From JAWLEP01 sp964553045 (GTDB taxonomy: Bacteria > Fermentibacterota > Fermentibacteria > Fermentibacterales > JCC-6): 64,000 nt of DNA. The stretch is from NCBI GenBank assembly GCA_964553045.1, contig CAZKJG010000003.1, positions 1 to 64,000 of the forward strand, in the 5' to 3' direction. Both the position numbers and the translations under genes were made by a program. The stretch's first letter is position 1. Each line of letters starts with the position of its first letter. Shown in pieces: positions 35,843-44,719 of the stretch. The notes beneath the pieces were generated by a model. The model saw only the letters and a list, made by a program, of their open reading frames with translations, did not search any database and was not told the origin of the DNA.

Positions 35843-38248
35843 TTGAACGATCAAGGCCGCACGGTAGTAGTTGCAGAGAGCGACCCCGATCTTCTGGGGA
35901 TGATGGAGAGGGCCCTCCACGAGGAGGGCCTTTCCGTCCACACCGCCATGGACGGTTTTCGGGCCGTCGAGATGGTGTGCGAGGAGGCCCCCGACCTGGC
36001 CATCCTCGGCTACTACCTGCCCAACCTCTCCGGGCTCAGGGTCTGCCGGTTCCTCAAGAATCGCGAGGAGACCGCCGACCTCCTGGTGGTGATAATCAGC
36101 CCCACAAGCGACAACCGCATACAGCGGAGGGCCCGCTGGGCCGGGGTGGACCGGGTGCTGGCCCTTCCCTTCGGAGTCGATGAGCTGGTCGGGCTCTGCG
36201 GAGGTCTTCTCTCCGGCTGCGAAGCGTCCCTGGAGCCCTTCCGCTGCGCCGACCCGGAGTCCATCCGCGATATCCTCTGCGACATGCTCGAGCACCGGGT
36301 GGAGCACCTGGAGTCCGTTCGGGAGCTGGCCGAAAGACTGGACCTGTCCACCTCCGCCCGCGAAGTTTTCATGCGCATCGCCGAGGGAGTCCTCACCGGC
36401 CTTGGAATGGACCGGGTGTGGATAGCCCGATACCTGCCCGAGACCGACCAGCTTCTCACGGAGGCCACCGTGGGCCGGGGGCTGTCGGACGAGGCTTCGC
36501 CCATTTCCCTTGAGGAGAGGCCGGACATGCCGGAGGCGGTGGCCGTCAGAGAGAGGAGGGTGGTCCGCTCCTCGGAGCTGCACCTGCCTCCCCAGAGGCT
36601 GGTCTGGGCGGGAAGCACGGACTACATCGACGTTCCCCTGCTGGCCAGGGGAAGGGTTCTGGGACTGCTGCGCTGCGATCATCTGGTTAGCGGAAGGGGA
36701 TTCACCAGCGAGGAGACAGAGGCGCTGAAGCAGTACGCGGACCAGGCGGCTCCCACGCTCTTCAACTCGCTGGGCGTGGAGGAGATGAGCGAGGGCCAGG
36801 AGCAGATGTCGTCCATACTGGGCAGCCTGGATTCCGCCGTGGTCGTTGTGGACAGCAAGCAGATCGTCCTGGAGGCCACCTCCAGGGTGAAGGACCTGTT
36901 CGGCAAGCAGCCGGGGGAGATGAGGGGAAGACCCCTGGACGAGGTGGTTCCAATCCTGGGTCGGGAAGAGAGGGCCCGAATGCTGCAGGAGGTTCTGGAG
37001 GACGGAGCCTCCCGTACCGAGGACGGCGTGAAGCTGGCACGCGCCGGAGCCGGCAGCCTGGTCCTGCAGATAAGGTACGTGCCCTACCGGAGGAGCGGCC
37101 GCATAACCGGGGCGGTGATCGTGGCGGCGGACGTCACCGAGGAGTACCACCTGCGCGAGAGCCTGAAGCGCCGCAACGAGGAGCTGGAGACCATCTCCAG
37201 GATAGGGAGCAAGCTGAACTCGACTCTGGACCTGGAGGAGATATCCACCACTCTGGCCAGGACCATAAAGCAGTTCCACCCCGACGAATGCATATCCATT
37301 CTGCTGCCGGCCGAGGGCGATGGCGAATCCGAGTACTTCCGGGCGGCGGCCACCGTGGGATTCCCGCGCGAGTACGACACCCTGGGAAGCCGGCTCCGGG
37401 TCTTCGGATCGCCGTCCGATTCGGAGGAGGACGACGTCTGGGAGCGCCAGGGACTGATCTCGGTGGCCGCGAGGAGCGGCCGGGCCGTCAACGTGGATGA
37501 CGTTACCCAGGACAGCAGGTACCTCGAGGTGCTGCCGGCGACGCGCAGCGAGATGGTTGTCCCCATGGTGGTCCGGGACAAGGTGGTGGGCATCATCGAC
37601 ATCCAGAGCTCCCTGCCGGGAAGGTTCTCGGCCGACAACGTCAGGCGGATCAACACGTTGGCCAACCACGCGGCCACCGCGGTGGAGAACGCGCACCTGC
37701 ACGCCAAGGTATGGGAGATGGCCCAGCGGGACAGGCTCACCGGTCTGCGCAACCTCAGGTTCTTCGAGGACAGGCTGAAGGAGGAGCTGGACAGGGCGAG
37801 CAGGTACGACTCCCCCTTCTCCGTGATAATGATGGATATAGACGACTTCAAGCACTACAACGACTCCTTCGGACACCCGATGGGAAACGTGCTGCTGCGG
37901 ACGGTTTCCCGGGCCATCGCCTCAGCGCTGCGCGAGGTGGACATACTGGTCCGATACGGCGGCGAGGAGTTCGTCTGCATCCTCCCCATGACCGGTCCGA
38001 GGGAGGCGGCGGAGATAGCCGAGCGGATTCGCCGGAAGGTGCTGGAGGCCAACTCCGAGATTCCCCACGCCTCCGAGCAGCCCCGGGAATGCGTGAGCAT
38101 CAGCCTGGGCGTGTCCAGCTTCCTCACCGACGTGAGGGACCGCGACCGGCTGCTGGAGGTCGCCGACGAACGGATGTACGCCGCCAAGCGGGCGGGTAAG
38201 AACCGCGTGTGCTCACCGGCGCTGGGCAACTGCCCCCCGGACTCGTGA
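35843..38248 (+). CDS. Pseudo-receiver/GAF/PAS/GAF/GGDEF signalling protein (diguanylate cyclase)
   Basis: The 801-residue protein starts with TTG 35843 after GGGGAGA. Domains in order: a receiver-like domain (1-120), a GAF domain (about 165-310), a PAS domain (about 325-435), a second GAF (about 455-625) and GGDEF (about 630-795). The active site reads YGGEEF, a functional form for making cyclic di-GMP, and REVD five residues before it fits the RxxD inhibitory site. The receiver lacks its phospho-acceptor: the usual Asp is Gly in LAILGYYLPN, and the conserved Lys is Leu in LALPFG. It is therefore unlikely to be phosphorylated and probably senses through the GAF and PAS domains. It may be co-transcribed with ppdK. 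Confidence 0.9.
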   Translation: MNDQGRTVVVAESDPDLLGMMERALHEEGLSVHTAMDGFRAVEMVCEEAPDLAILGYYLPNLSGLRVCRFLKNREETADLLVVIISPTSDNRIQRRARWAGVDRVLALPFGVDELVGLCGGLLSGCEASLEPFRCADPESIRDILCDMLEHRVEHLESVRELAERLDLSTSAREVFMRIAEGVLTGLGMDRVWIARYLPETDQLLTEATVGRGLSDEASPISLEERPDMPEAVAVRERRVVRSSELHLPPQRLVWAGSTDYIDVPLLARGRVLGLLRCDHLVSGRGFTSEETEALKQYADQAAPTLFNSLGVEEMSEGQEQMSSILGSLDSAVVVVDSKQIVLEATSRVKDLFGKQPGEMRGRPLDEVVPILGREERARMLQEVLEDGASRTEDGVKLARAGAGSLVLQIRYVPYRRSGRITGAVIVAADVTEEYHLRESLKRRNEELETISRIGSKLNSTLDLEEISTTLARTIKQFHPDECISILLPAEGDGESEYFRAAATVGFPREYDTLGSRLRVFGSPSDSEEDDVWERQGLISVAARSGRAVNVDDVTQDSRYLEVLPATRSEMVVPMVVRDKVVGIIDIQSSLPGRFSADNVRRINTLANHAATAVENAHLHAKVWEMAQRDRLTGLRNLRFFEDRLKEELDRASRYDSPFSVIMMDIDDFKHYNDSFGHPMGNVLLRTVSRAIASALREVDILVRYGGEEFVCILPMTGPREAAEIAERIRRKVLEANSEIPHASEQPRECVSISLGVSSFLTDVRDRDRLLEVADERMYAAKRAGKNRVCSPALGNCPPDS

Positions 38249-38252
38249 TCGG

Positions 38253-39386
38253 GTGAAGATCCTCGACATCACCATGTTCTACAGCCCCACGGGGGGCGGT
38301 GTGCACCGCTACCTGGAGGTCAAGCGCCACTGGCTGCGGCGGGAGCTGCCCTCGGTGGAGCACGTTCTTGTCATCCCCGGGGAGGAGCCGGGAACGACGG
38401 AGGACGGTATGGGAAGGGTCTACTCGGTGGGGGGCATTCCGCTTCCCTTCTCCCCGGGCTACAGGCTTCCCGTGGGTGGCCGGGGTATATCCAGCATCCT
38501 GCGCGAGGAGGCCCCCGACCTGATCGAGTCCGGTTCGCCGTTCACCATGCGCCGGGCCCTGTCCCGGACTCTGAGGAGGGGCGGGCCACCGGTGTTCGAC
38601 TACTACCACGCCTACTTCCCCCCGTCCTACGCCGCCGCCCTGGGACGCCCCCTTACCTTTCTCAAGGGCCCCCTCTTGAGGCACGGCTGGAGCTGGCTAA
38701 GACGGGCGTACGCCGACTCGGCCGGCGTACTGGTGTCCTCGCCCGTGATTCGGGAGGTGCTGGCCCGCAACGGCATAGGGAACACACTGCTTGCGCCCCT
38801 GGGGGTGGACGTGGACAGGTTCCGGCTGAAGCCCGGGGCCGGCGGGAGGGCACCGGTGCTGCTGTTCGTGGGCAGGCTCACCGAGGAGAAGGGCCTGACC
38901 GTGATTCTCGAGACCTACCGCCTTCTGCGTCAGAGGGGCGGGGTACGGCTGCTGCTGGCCGGCGACGGCATCCTGCGGGAGAAGGTGCAGAACCTGGCCG
39001 AAGAGGATCCTGACGTCAGCTACCTGGGCTACGTACCCAACAGACGGATGCCGGAGGTATACGCCCGGGCGGACCTGCTGTTGTCGGCGGCTCCCACCGA
39101 GACGCTGGGTCTGTACTTCCTGGAAGCCCTGGCCAGCGGAGTGCCCGTTGTAGGCCTCTCGGGAAGCGGGCTGATGGATGTCCTGCCCGAAGAAGTGGCC
39201 CTGGCCGTCCCGCATCAGCTTCCCCGGGAGCTGGCCGCGGCCTGCGTACGCATGCTGGACGATCCGCCACCTCCCGAGGTCTGCCGTGAGGCGGTGCTCG
39301 AGTACGCCTGGCCGAAGAGGCTGCGCCGAATAGTGGGCCTGGAAGCCGACATTGCCGGGCTGGAGCTCCCGGAGGTGTCGGCATGA
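38253..39386 (+). CDS. GT4-family glycosyltransferase
   Basis: The 377-residue protein begins with GTG 38253, four bases after the previous stop. It has the GT-B fold of family 4: an N-terminal acceptor domain with FYSPTGGGVHRYL, and a C-terminal donor domain with VLLFVGRLTEEKGLTVILETYRLL, LAGDGILREKV and SYLGYVPNRRMPEVYARADLLLSA. The nucleotide-sugar signature E(x7)E is seen as ETLGLYFLEALASG. Relatives include MgdA/SqdX-like diacylglycerol glycosyltransferases as well as many polysaccharide enzymes. Its neighbours (acyltransferase, GpsA) favour a glycolipid or envelope role. The stop overlaps the DUF362 gene by 4 bases. Confidence 0.92.
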   Translation: MKILDITMFYSPTGGGVHRYLEVKRHWLRRELPSVEHVLVIPGEEPGTTEDGMGRVYSVGGIPLPFSPGYRLPVGGRGISSILREEAPDLIESGSPFTMRRALSRTLRRGGPPVFDYYHAYFPPSYAAALGRPLTFLKGPLLRHGWSWLRRAYADSAGVLVSSPVIREVLARNGIGNTLLAPLGVDVDRFRLKPGAGGRAPVLLFVGRLTEEKGLTVILETYRLLRQRGGVRLLLAGDGILREKVQNLAEEDPDVSYLGYVPNRRMPEVYARADLLLSAAPTETLGLYFLEALASGVPVVGLSGSGLMDVLPEEVALAVPHQLPRELAAACVRMLDDPPPPEVCREAVLEYAWPKRLRRIVGLEADIAGLELPEVSA

Positions 39387-40483
39387 GCCGAACCGAGCGG
39401 GTAGCGGTGCGCGACGGTCTTACCTACGACCGCCACAGTCTGGTGGACGCCCTGGAGGAGATGGTCGACTCCGTAGGCGGCTGGCCGGAATCCATGGGAC
39501 CCGGCTCGCGGGTTCTTCTCAAGGTGAACATGCTCACGGCCAAGCCGCCGCAGAGGGCAATCACGACCCATCCGCAGGTAGTGGCCGCAATGGCCGGGCT
39601 GCTGCTCGACCGCGGCTGCCGGGTTGCCGTGGGGGACAGTCCGGGAGGCGCGGTCAAGGGAGTTCAGCGCTACTGGGACAAATGCGGCTTCAGCGCCGTG
39701 GCGGAGGAGATGGGCCTGGAACTGGTGAACTTCGAGAGGTCGGGCTCCGAGGAGCGGGTCGTGGAAGGGTTCGTCTACCATATCGCCAGGCCGGTCTTCG
39801 ACTTCGACGCGGTGATCAACATGTGCAAGCTGAAGACCCACATGTACTGCCGGCTCACCTGCGCGGTCAAGAACGCGTTCGGCGTGGTTCCGGGACTGGG
39901 CAAGGCCATGATGCACAGCCACGCCGTCAGGCCGAAGGATCTGGCGCGGAGGATCGTGGACATCTACCGGCAGGTCCGCTTCGACATGGTGGTGATGGAC
40001 GCCGTGCTGGCCATGGACGGAAAGGGCCCGAGCACCGACGGTAATCCCCGCGACGACGGGGTCATGGCGGTGGCCACGGACAGCGTGGCCATGGACATGG
40101 TCGCCTCGGAGATGGTGGGACTGGAGACCGACGGGCTGGGGACCACACGGGCGGCTCTGGATGCGGGCCTGGGGGTCGACAGGGGGAGCGTCGAGGTCGA
40201 CGGCTGGCACGATTTCGAGGACTTTCGAATCCCCTCCAACCGGTTGTACAACATGGTGCCCCCGTTTCTGGGTGGGCTGGTCAGGCCTCTGCTCAGGCGG
40301 TCGCCCAGGAGCAACGAGCGCTGTACGGGGTGCGGCTTCTGCGCCCGCAGCTGCCCGGTGGGAGCCATCACCGTAAGAAACGGCAGGGCCAGGATGAGCA
40401 CCCGCAAGTGCATCCTCTGCCTCTGCTGCCATGAGCTCTGCCCCGAGCGCGCCGTGGAGGTCAGGACGCCTCTGGGGCGCTGA
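39383..40483 (+). CDS. DUF362 protein fused to two [4Fe-4S] ferredoxin motifs
   Basis: The 366-residue protein has the DUF362 domain (residues 1-300: VLLKVNMLTAKPPQRAITTHPQVV, MCKLKTHMYCRLTCAVKNAFGVVPG, VMDAVLAMDGKGPSTDGNPRD). A C-terminal bi-cluster ferredoxin follows (CTGCGFCARSCPVGAI and CILCLCCHELCPERAV). DUF362 proteins are widespread in anaerobes and lack a known reaction; the iron-sulfur domain implies an electron-transfer or redox-sensing role. The ATG overlaps the GT4 stop (ATGA). A second DUF362 protein without ferredoxin lies two genes downstream, flanking the acyltransferase. No signal peptide is seen. Confidence 0.9.
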   Translation: MSRTERVAVRDGLTYDRHSLVDALEEMVDSVGGWPESMGPGSRVLLKVNMLTAKPPQRAITTHPQVVAAMAGLLLDRGCRVAVGDSPGGAVKGVQRYWDKCGFSAVAEEMGLELVNFERSGSEERVVEGFVYHIARPVFDFDAVINMCKLKTHMYCRLTCAVKNAFGVVPGLGKAMMHSHAVRPKDLARRIVDIYRQVRFDMVVMDAVLAMDGKGPSTDGNPRDDGVMAVATDSVAMDMVASEMVGLETDGLGTTRAALDAGLGVDRGSVEVDGWHDFEDFRIPSNRLYNMVPPFLGGLVRPLLRRSPRSNERCTGCGFCARSCPVGAITVRNGRARMSTRKCILCLCCHELCPERAVEVRTPLGR

Positions 40484-40565
40484 GGAGGTGGCGGACTCCC
40501 GGGAACCTTTCGCGGCCGGTCGTTTCTTTTTAGAATCCACAGTCTGCCCCGGAAGTGGAGGACAG

Positions 40566-41528
40566 ATGGCCAGGAAGAGACTCAAGCACCGCCTGGAGTA
40601 CATCCTGCTGCGGGTTATCGTCTGGAAGCTCGGACTGCTTCCGCTGAGGGCCGCCCTCTGGGCCGGCGCCCGCCTGGGCTGGATAGCCTGGCGGGTGCTG
40701 CGGGTCCGCCGTGGCGTGAGCATGATCAACCTTCGGCAGGCCTTTCCGGACCGCGGCGAAGATGAGCTGGACCACATAGGTCTGGCCTCCTACATGAATG
40801 CCGGTCGCTTCATGGTGGAATTCTCCCGGCAGAACAGGCTGGACGACGAGCACATTGCCCGGCACGTGAAGCTGGACGAAGGCAGCCGCGAAGTGCTGCA
40901 GGAGGCCCTCTCCCTGGAGACCGGTCTGATAGGTCTCAGCTTTCACTTCGGCAACTGGGAGCTTCTGGGAGTTGCCCAGCGTCGGTTGGGATTCCATGTA
41001 TCGTTCCTCGTGGGGCAGCAGAGGAACAGGCTGGTGGACGACTACATAAACGGCCTGCGCGCCTCCCACGGATTGGAGATAATCACCCGCGACGCTGCCA
41101 TGCGCCGAATAGTCAGGATAGCCAGGAACGGAGGCATCGTGTGCTGGCTCTCCGACCAGGACGCCGGCAAAGGCGGGCTGGTGGTGGACTTCTTCGGCTA
41201 TCCGGCCTCCACTCCCCGGGGCGCGGCGGCCTTTTCGGTAAAGCTGGGCATGCCCATACTCGTGGGCTTCATGGTGCGTGAGAGTGGGCCCGACCACCGT
41301 CTGGTGTTCGGCGGCCTGCTCTGGCCCAGCGGGGACCTTCCCCGGGAAGAGGCCGAGCTGGAGCTCACCCAGCGATATACGAGCATACTGGAGGACATGG
41401 TCCGCCGGCATCCGGAGCTCTACTGGTGGCCGCACAGGCGCTGGATGACCACGGGCCTTTACAGAAAGCGCAGACCGGGGGATACTGCAACGGGGGACGG
41501 AAGCCGACAGGCGGGAATGGGGTCTTAG
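40566..41528 (+). CDS. LpxL/HtrB-family lysophospholipid or lipid A acyltransferase
   Basis: The 320-residue protein has an N-terminal membrane-associated helix, MINLRQAFPD (the NL..AFP signature) and HFGNWELLG at about 126-134 with the catalytic His and Glu. SDQDAGKGGLVVDFFG, with its SPRG-like STPRG, and a C-terminal YWWPHRRW complete the match. These enzymes add secondary acyl chains to lipid A, or acyl groups to other glycolipids, on the inner face of the inner membrane. The ATG at 40566 follows GGAGGAC. The 82-base gap upstream has a weak TTTAGAAT box but no clear promoter. The next gene begins at the base after its stop. Confidence 0.9.
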   Translation: MARKRLKHRLEYILLRVIVWKLGLLPLRAALWAGARLGWIAWRVLRVRRGVSMINLRQAFPDRGEDELDHIGLASYMNAGRFMVEFSRQNRLDDEHIARHVKLDEGSREVLQEALSLETGLIGLSFHFGNWELLGVAQRRLGFHVSFLVGQQRNRLVDDYINGLRASHGLEIITRDAAMRRIVRIARNGGIVCWLSDQDAGKGGLVVDFFGYPASTPRGAAAFSVKLGMPILVGFMVRESGPDHRLVFGGLLWPSGDLPREEAELELTQRYTSILEDMVRRHPELYWWPHRRWMTTGLYRKRRPGDTATGDGSRQAGMGS

Positions 41529-42656
41529 ATGAAGAGCAGGGTAGCCGTTCTCAAGACCGGGCCCGACACGGTACTGGAGGACTACTCCAGGCTGCTGCGG
41601 AGCATAGGCTACACGGACTTTCTCGACAGGAGCACGGACGTGCTCCTGAAGATCAACATCTCATGGCACCACTGGTATCCGGCCTGCTCCACCACGCCAT
41701 GGCAGCTGGACGGCGTCATAAGGACGCTTCTGGACGACGGCTTCCGGCGTGACCAGCTGGTGTCCACCCACAACAGGACAGTGGTGGTAAGCGACAAGAA
41801 GGGCGAGAAGGGCAACAACCTCAGGGGGGTGGACGAGGACCTCCACCAAATCCGGAAGGTCAGACTCTACGAGCCGCCGGTCAAATGGGAGGTCTACAAG
41901 CCTCGGAGGCCCTTCCGGGTACTGGGGAAGATCTTCCCCGACGGCGTCAAGATCCCCGATTTCCTCGTGGGCAGGAACATCATCCATCTTCCCACCATGA
42001 AGACCCACGTCTTCACGACCATCACCGGCGCCATGAAGAACGCATTCGGGGGGCTGCTCAGCGAGCGGCGGCACTGGACCCACGCGGTGATCCACGAGAC
42101 CCTGGTCGATCTGCTGCGGATCCAGAAGGACATTCACCCCGGTATCCTGGCGGTCATGGACGGAACCTTCGCCGGGGAGGGTCCGGGGCCCCGGGCCATG
42201 ATACCCCACGTGAAGAACTACATTCTGGCCTCGGCCGACCAGGTGGCCATAGACGCCATAAGCGCGAAGATGCAGGGCTTCGACCCCATGAAGCTCGACT
42301 TCATCAGGCTGGCCCACGAAGAGGGCCTGGGAGTGGGAGACCCCAGGGACATAGAGACCGTGGGGAAGGACATCTCCGACGTGGACTTCGGCTTCGTTCA
42401 GACCGACACGTTCGCCAGCCGCGGACAGAAGCTCATCTACCACGGTTTCCTGAAGCCGCTGGAGGGGCTTCTCCTGCGCAGCCCTCTGGTTCCCTGGTCC
42501 TACCTGGCCAGCAGGGCATACCACGACCTTTTCTGGATAAACGCCGTAGGCCGCAAGCGGATACAGTGGGCCAAGTCCACGGACTGGGGCAGGCTGTTCG
42601 AGAGGTACGGCTCGCTGGAGACCATGCCCGCAATGGAGGGGGAGGATGGGGGCTGA
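41529..42656 (+). CDS. DUF362 domain protein
   Basis: The 375-residue protein has the DUF362 pattern: VLLKINISWHHWYPACSTTPWQLDGVIRTLL, NIIHLPTMKTHVFTTITGAMKNAFGGLL and AVMDGTFAGEGPGPRAM. The C-terminal tail lacks any ferredoxin cysteines, unlike the DUF362 gene two positions upstream. The chemistry is unknown. The ATG immediately follows the acyltransferase TAG, and its end overlaps gpsA by 11 bases, placing it firmly in the operon. Two non-identical DUF362 proteins around a lipid acyltransferase suggest a shared envelope-lipid pathway, which is inference. Confidence 0.87.
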   Translation: MKSRVAVLKTGPDTVLEDYSRLLRSIGYTDFLDRSTDVLLKINISWHHWYPACSTTPWQLDGVIRTLLDDGFRRDQLVSTHNRTVVVSDKKGEKGNNLRGVDEDLHQIRKVRLYEPPVKWEVYKPRRPFRVLGKIFPDGVKIPDFLVGRNIIHLPTMKTHVFTTITGAMKNAFGGLLSERRHWTHAVIHETLVDLLRIQKDIHPGILAVMDGTFAGEGPGPRAMIPHVKNYILASADQVAIDAISAKMQGFDPMKLDFIRLAHEEGLGVGDPRDIETVGKDISDVDFGFVQTDTFASRGQKLIYHGFLKPLEGLLLRSPLVPWSYLASRAYHDLFWINAVGRKRIQWAKSTDWGRLFERYGSLETMPAMEGEDGG

Positions 42657-43626
42657 GCGCCTCTCGGTTCTGGGCTGCGGCCGCTGGGGCGGCTTCCACC
42701 TCTGGTACGGCAGCCGGGTGGGACTGGATACGACCGGCTGGGAGCCGGAGGGCTCGGAGCCCCTTCGAGACCTGGCCAGAGACCGGCGAAACGAATACCT
42801 GCAGCTTCCGCGGGACGTGAGCCTGACCAACGACCTCGAGAAGGCCCTGCAAGCCGAGCAGGTAATCGTCTCCGTTCCCGCCCAGACCTTCCGCTCCCTG
42901 GCCCGGGAGCTGTCCGCGCACGATCTATCCACCTCCGATCTCGTGCTTTGCATGAAGGGCATCGAGCGGATCACCGGCAGAAGGCTGAGCCAGGTCGCCC
43001 TCGAGGAGGGAGTTAGAGCGCGCAGCGTGTCGGCCTGGGTGGGCCCCGGACATCCCCAGCAGCTGGTGAGGGGCGTGCCCAGCTGCATGATCATCGCGTC
43101 CGAAGACCTGGATAGCGCCCACCGCGTAGCGCGCCGCATGGGCAGCCGGCTCATACGCTTCTACCGCTCCCCCGATCTGCTGGGAGCCGAGGTGGGGGCG
43201 GCGGCCAAGAACGTAATCGGCATAGCCGCAGGCATACTCGACGGCATGCGCTACTCGGGGCTGAAGGGCTCTCTCATGGCCCGGGCTCCGCAGGAGGTGG
43301 CCCGCCTGGTGGCGGCGATGGGGGGCGACTGGCGCTCTGTGTACGGCCTCTCCCACCTCGGCGACTACGAAGCCACGCTCTTCTCCCCCTTCAGCCGCAA
43401 CCGGGCCTGCGGAGAGGCCCTGGCCTGCGGGGGGGAGACCGTCGGCCTGGCCGAGGGCGTGGAGACATCGGCCGCCATCTGCCGCCTCGCCGAAGAATAC
43501 GGCGTGGACATGCCCATAACCCGCACCGTGCGCACCATAGTGGACGGAGAGGTAACGCCGGAGGCCGCCATAGAGGGCCTCTTCGGACGCCCGGAAAAGG
43601 AGGAGTTCCCTGATTCCCTCGGATAG
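42646..43626 (+). CDS. gpsA: Glycerol-3-phosphate dehydrogenase (NAD(P)+)-like
   Basis: GpsA reduces dihydroxyacetone phosphate to sn-glycerol-3-phosphate for phospholipid synthesis. The 326-residue protein has a Rossmann start SVLGCGRWGGFHLWYGS, which replaces the usual GxGxxG with GCGRWG. It also has VIVSVPAQTFRSL, CMKGIE, VGPGHPQQL, the catalytic-Lys segment GAAAKNVIGIAAGILDG and GLSHLGDYEATLFSPFSRNR, the usual GxxGLGDLxxTxxSxxSRN. It is more divergent than typical GpsA but retains the key Lys and Asp. The ATG at 42646 follows GGAGGGGGAGG. An AGGAGG near its 3' end serves the following gene. Confidence 0.85.
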   Translation: MGAERLSVLGCGRWGGFHLWYGSRVGLDTTGWEPEGSEPLRDLARDRRNEYLQLPRDVSLTNDLEKALQAEQVIVSVPAQTFRSLARELSAHDLSTSDLVLCMKGIERITGRRLSQVALEEGVRARSVSAWVGPGHPQQLVRGVPSCMIIASEDLDSAHRVARRMGSRLIRFYRSPDLLGAEVGAAAKNVIGIAAGILDGMRYSGLKGSLMARAPQEVARLVAAMGGDWRSVYGLSHLGDYEATLFSPFSRNRACGEALACGGETVGLAEGVETSAAICRLAEEYGVDMPITRTVRTIVDGEVTPEAAIEGLFGRPEKEEFPDSLG

Positions 43627-44719
43627 CGGCCGCCCCCCGGCGGTCTTCGCCGACCACCTGCACGGCACCCCGCCCCTTCCGGGAGCCATGGAGGCGCGTA
43701 CGGCCGCGGAGAGGAAGCTCGGCGGCAATCCCCGCAGCGCCGCCGCGGACGGGGTGGAGCTGCGCAGACACATAGACCGCTGCGCCCGAAAGGCCGCGGA
43801 CTTCTTCGGAGCCCGGAGCTGCATCTTCTGCCCCCAGCGGACCGGAGCGGGACTGCTGATTCAGGAGCTCTGCCGGGGGGCTTCCGGCTCCATTCGCCAC
43901 GCCGTGGTTGGCGAGCTCCCGGACCTTTCGCTGATGGACCCCATGCGACGGTTGAGACTGGCCGGCGCCGAGGTGGAGCTCTGCCCCGTGGAGCCGGGCG
44001 GGCGGGTGGACCCGGAGAGATTCATATCCATGCTTCGTCCGGGCGCTTCCATAGGCTGCCTCTCCTGGGTCTGCCGCACCACTGGTGTCACCCAGCCCGT
44101 GGAGGAGCTGGCGGAGGGTTGCGCGGAGATGGATGTGCCGCTGCTGGTCGAGGGCTCGGCAGCCGCGGGCAGACTGCCGGTGGACATGGAGTCGCTGGGT
44201 CTTGCGGCGCTGGTGGTGCGAAGCGGCGCCCTGGGCGCGCCCCCCGGGTTGGACATGCTCATGCTGGCCGGTGCCCTGGAGGTTCTCAAACCGGTTCCCG
44301 CCTCCTTCGAACCGAATCCGGGCGTGCCAGCCGGCATCGCCGCCGCGTTGGAGGAGCTGTCCACGGGAGTGGAGCCCAGGAGCAGAATCGTCAGCGAGCT
44401 GCGCGACGCCCTGGTCGAGTGGGTCACCTCCCGGATCGACGGATGCTGCTGTCCGGTGGATTCGCGGCATCTGGTTCCGGGGGCCTTCATGATCCGGGTC
44501 GGGAACGCCGCCCCCGACGGCCTCCACGCCAGGATGGAGGCGGCCGGACTCAGGGTAGCAGACCACAACTCCGCCGAGCGCCTGGCCTTTCTGTCAGCCT
44601 CCGGCATGGACGACGTCAACCCCGACCGCCTGGTGTGCGGCTGTCTGTCTCCGGGCAGCAGCATGGTGGAAGTGGAGCTCTTCTGCAGGGGCCTGCGAGA
44701 CGTAATGGAATCCCGGTGA
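43613..44719 (+). CDS. Class V aminotransferase (NifS/IscS)-fold protein lacking the PLP lysine
   Basis: The protein aligns along cysteine desulfurases: AVFADHLHGTPPLPGAM (N-terminal DNNATTP-like), KLGGNPRSAAADGVELRRHID (the GNPSS block) and LLVEGSAAAGRLPVDMESL. The usual VDAAQ reads VEGSA, and the SxHKxxGPKG loop that carries the PLP-binding Lys reads RSGALGAPPG, so the cofactor lysine is absent. No SSGSACSS-type loop with catalytic Cys is seen. It is probably a pseudoenzyme or has a new role. The homologous N-terminus begins upstream of the first ATG (43688). The best start is a rare ATT at 43613 (or CTG 43610), seven bases after AGGAGGAG. It overlaps gpsA by 14 bases and the next gene by one. 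Confidence 0.75.
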   Translation: MPSDSGRPPAVFADHLHGTPPLPGAMEARTAAERKLGGNPRSAAADGVELRRHIDRCARKAADFFGARSCIFCPQRTGAGLLIQELCRGASGSIRHAVVGELPDLSLMDPMRRLRLAGAEVELCPVEPGGRVDPERFISMLRPGASIGCLSWVCRTTGVTQPVEELAEGCAEMDVPLLVEGSAAAGRLPVDMESLGLAALVVRSGALGAPPGLDMLMLAGALEVLKPVPASFEPNPGVPAGIAAALEELSTGVEPRSRIVSELRDALVEWVTSRIDGCCCPVDSRHLVPGAFMIRVGNAAPDGLHARMEAAGLRVADHNSAERLAFLSASGMDDVNPDRLVCGCLSPGSSMVEVELFCRGLRDVMESR

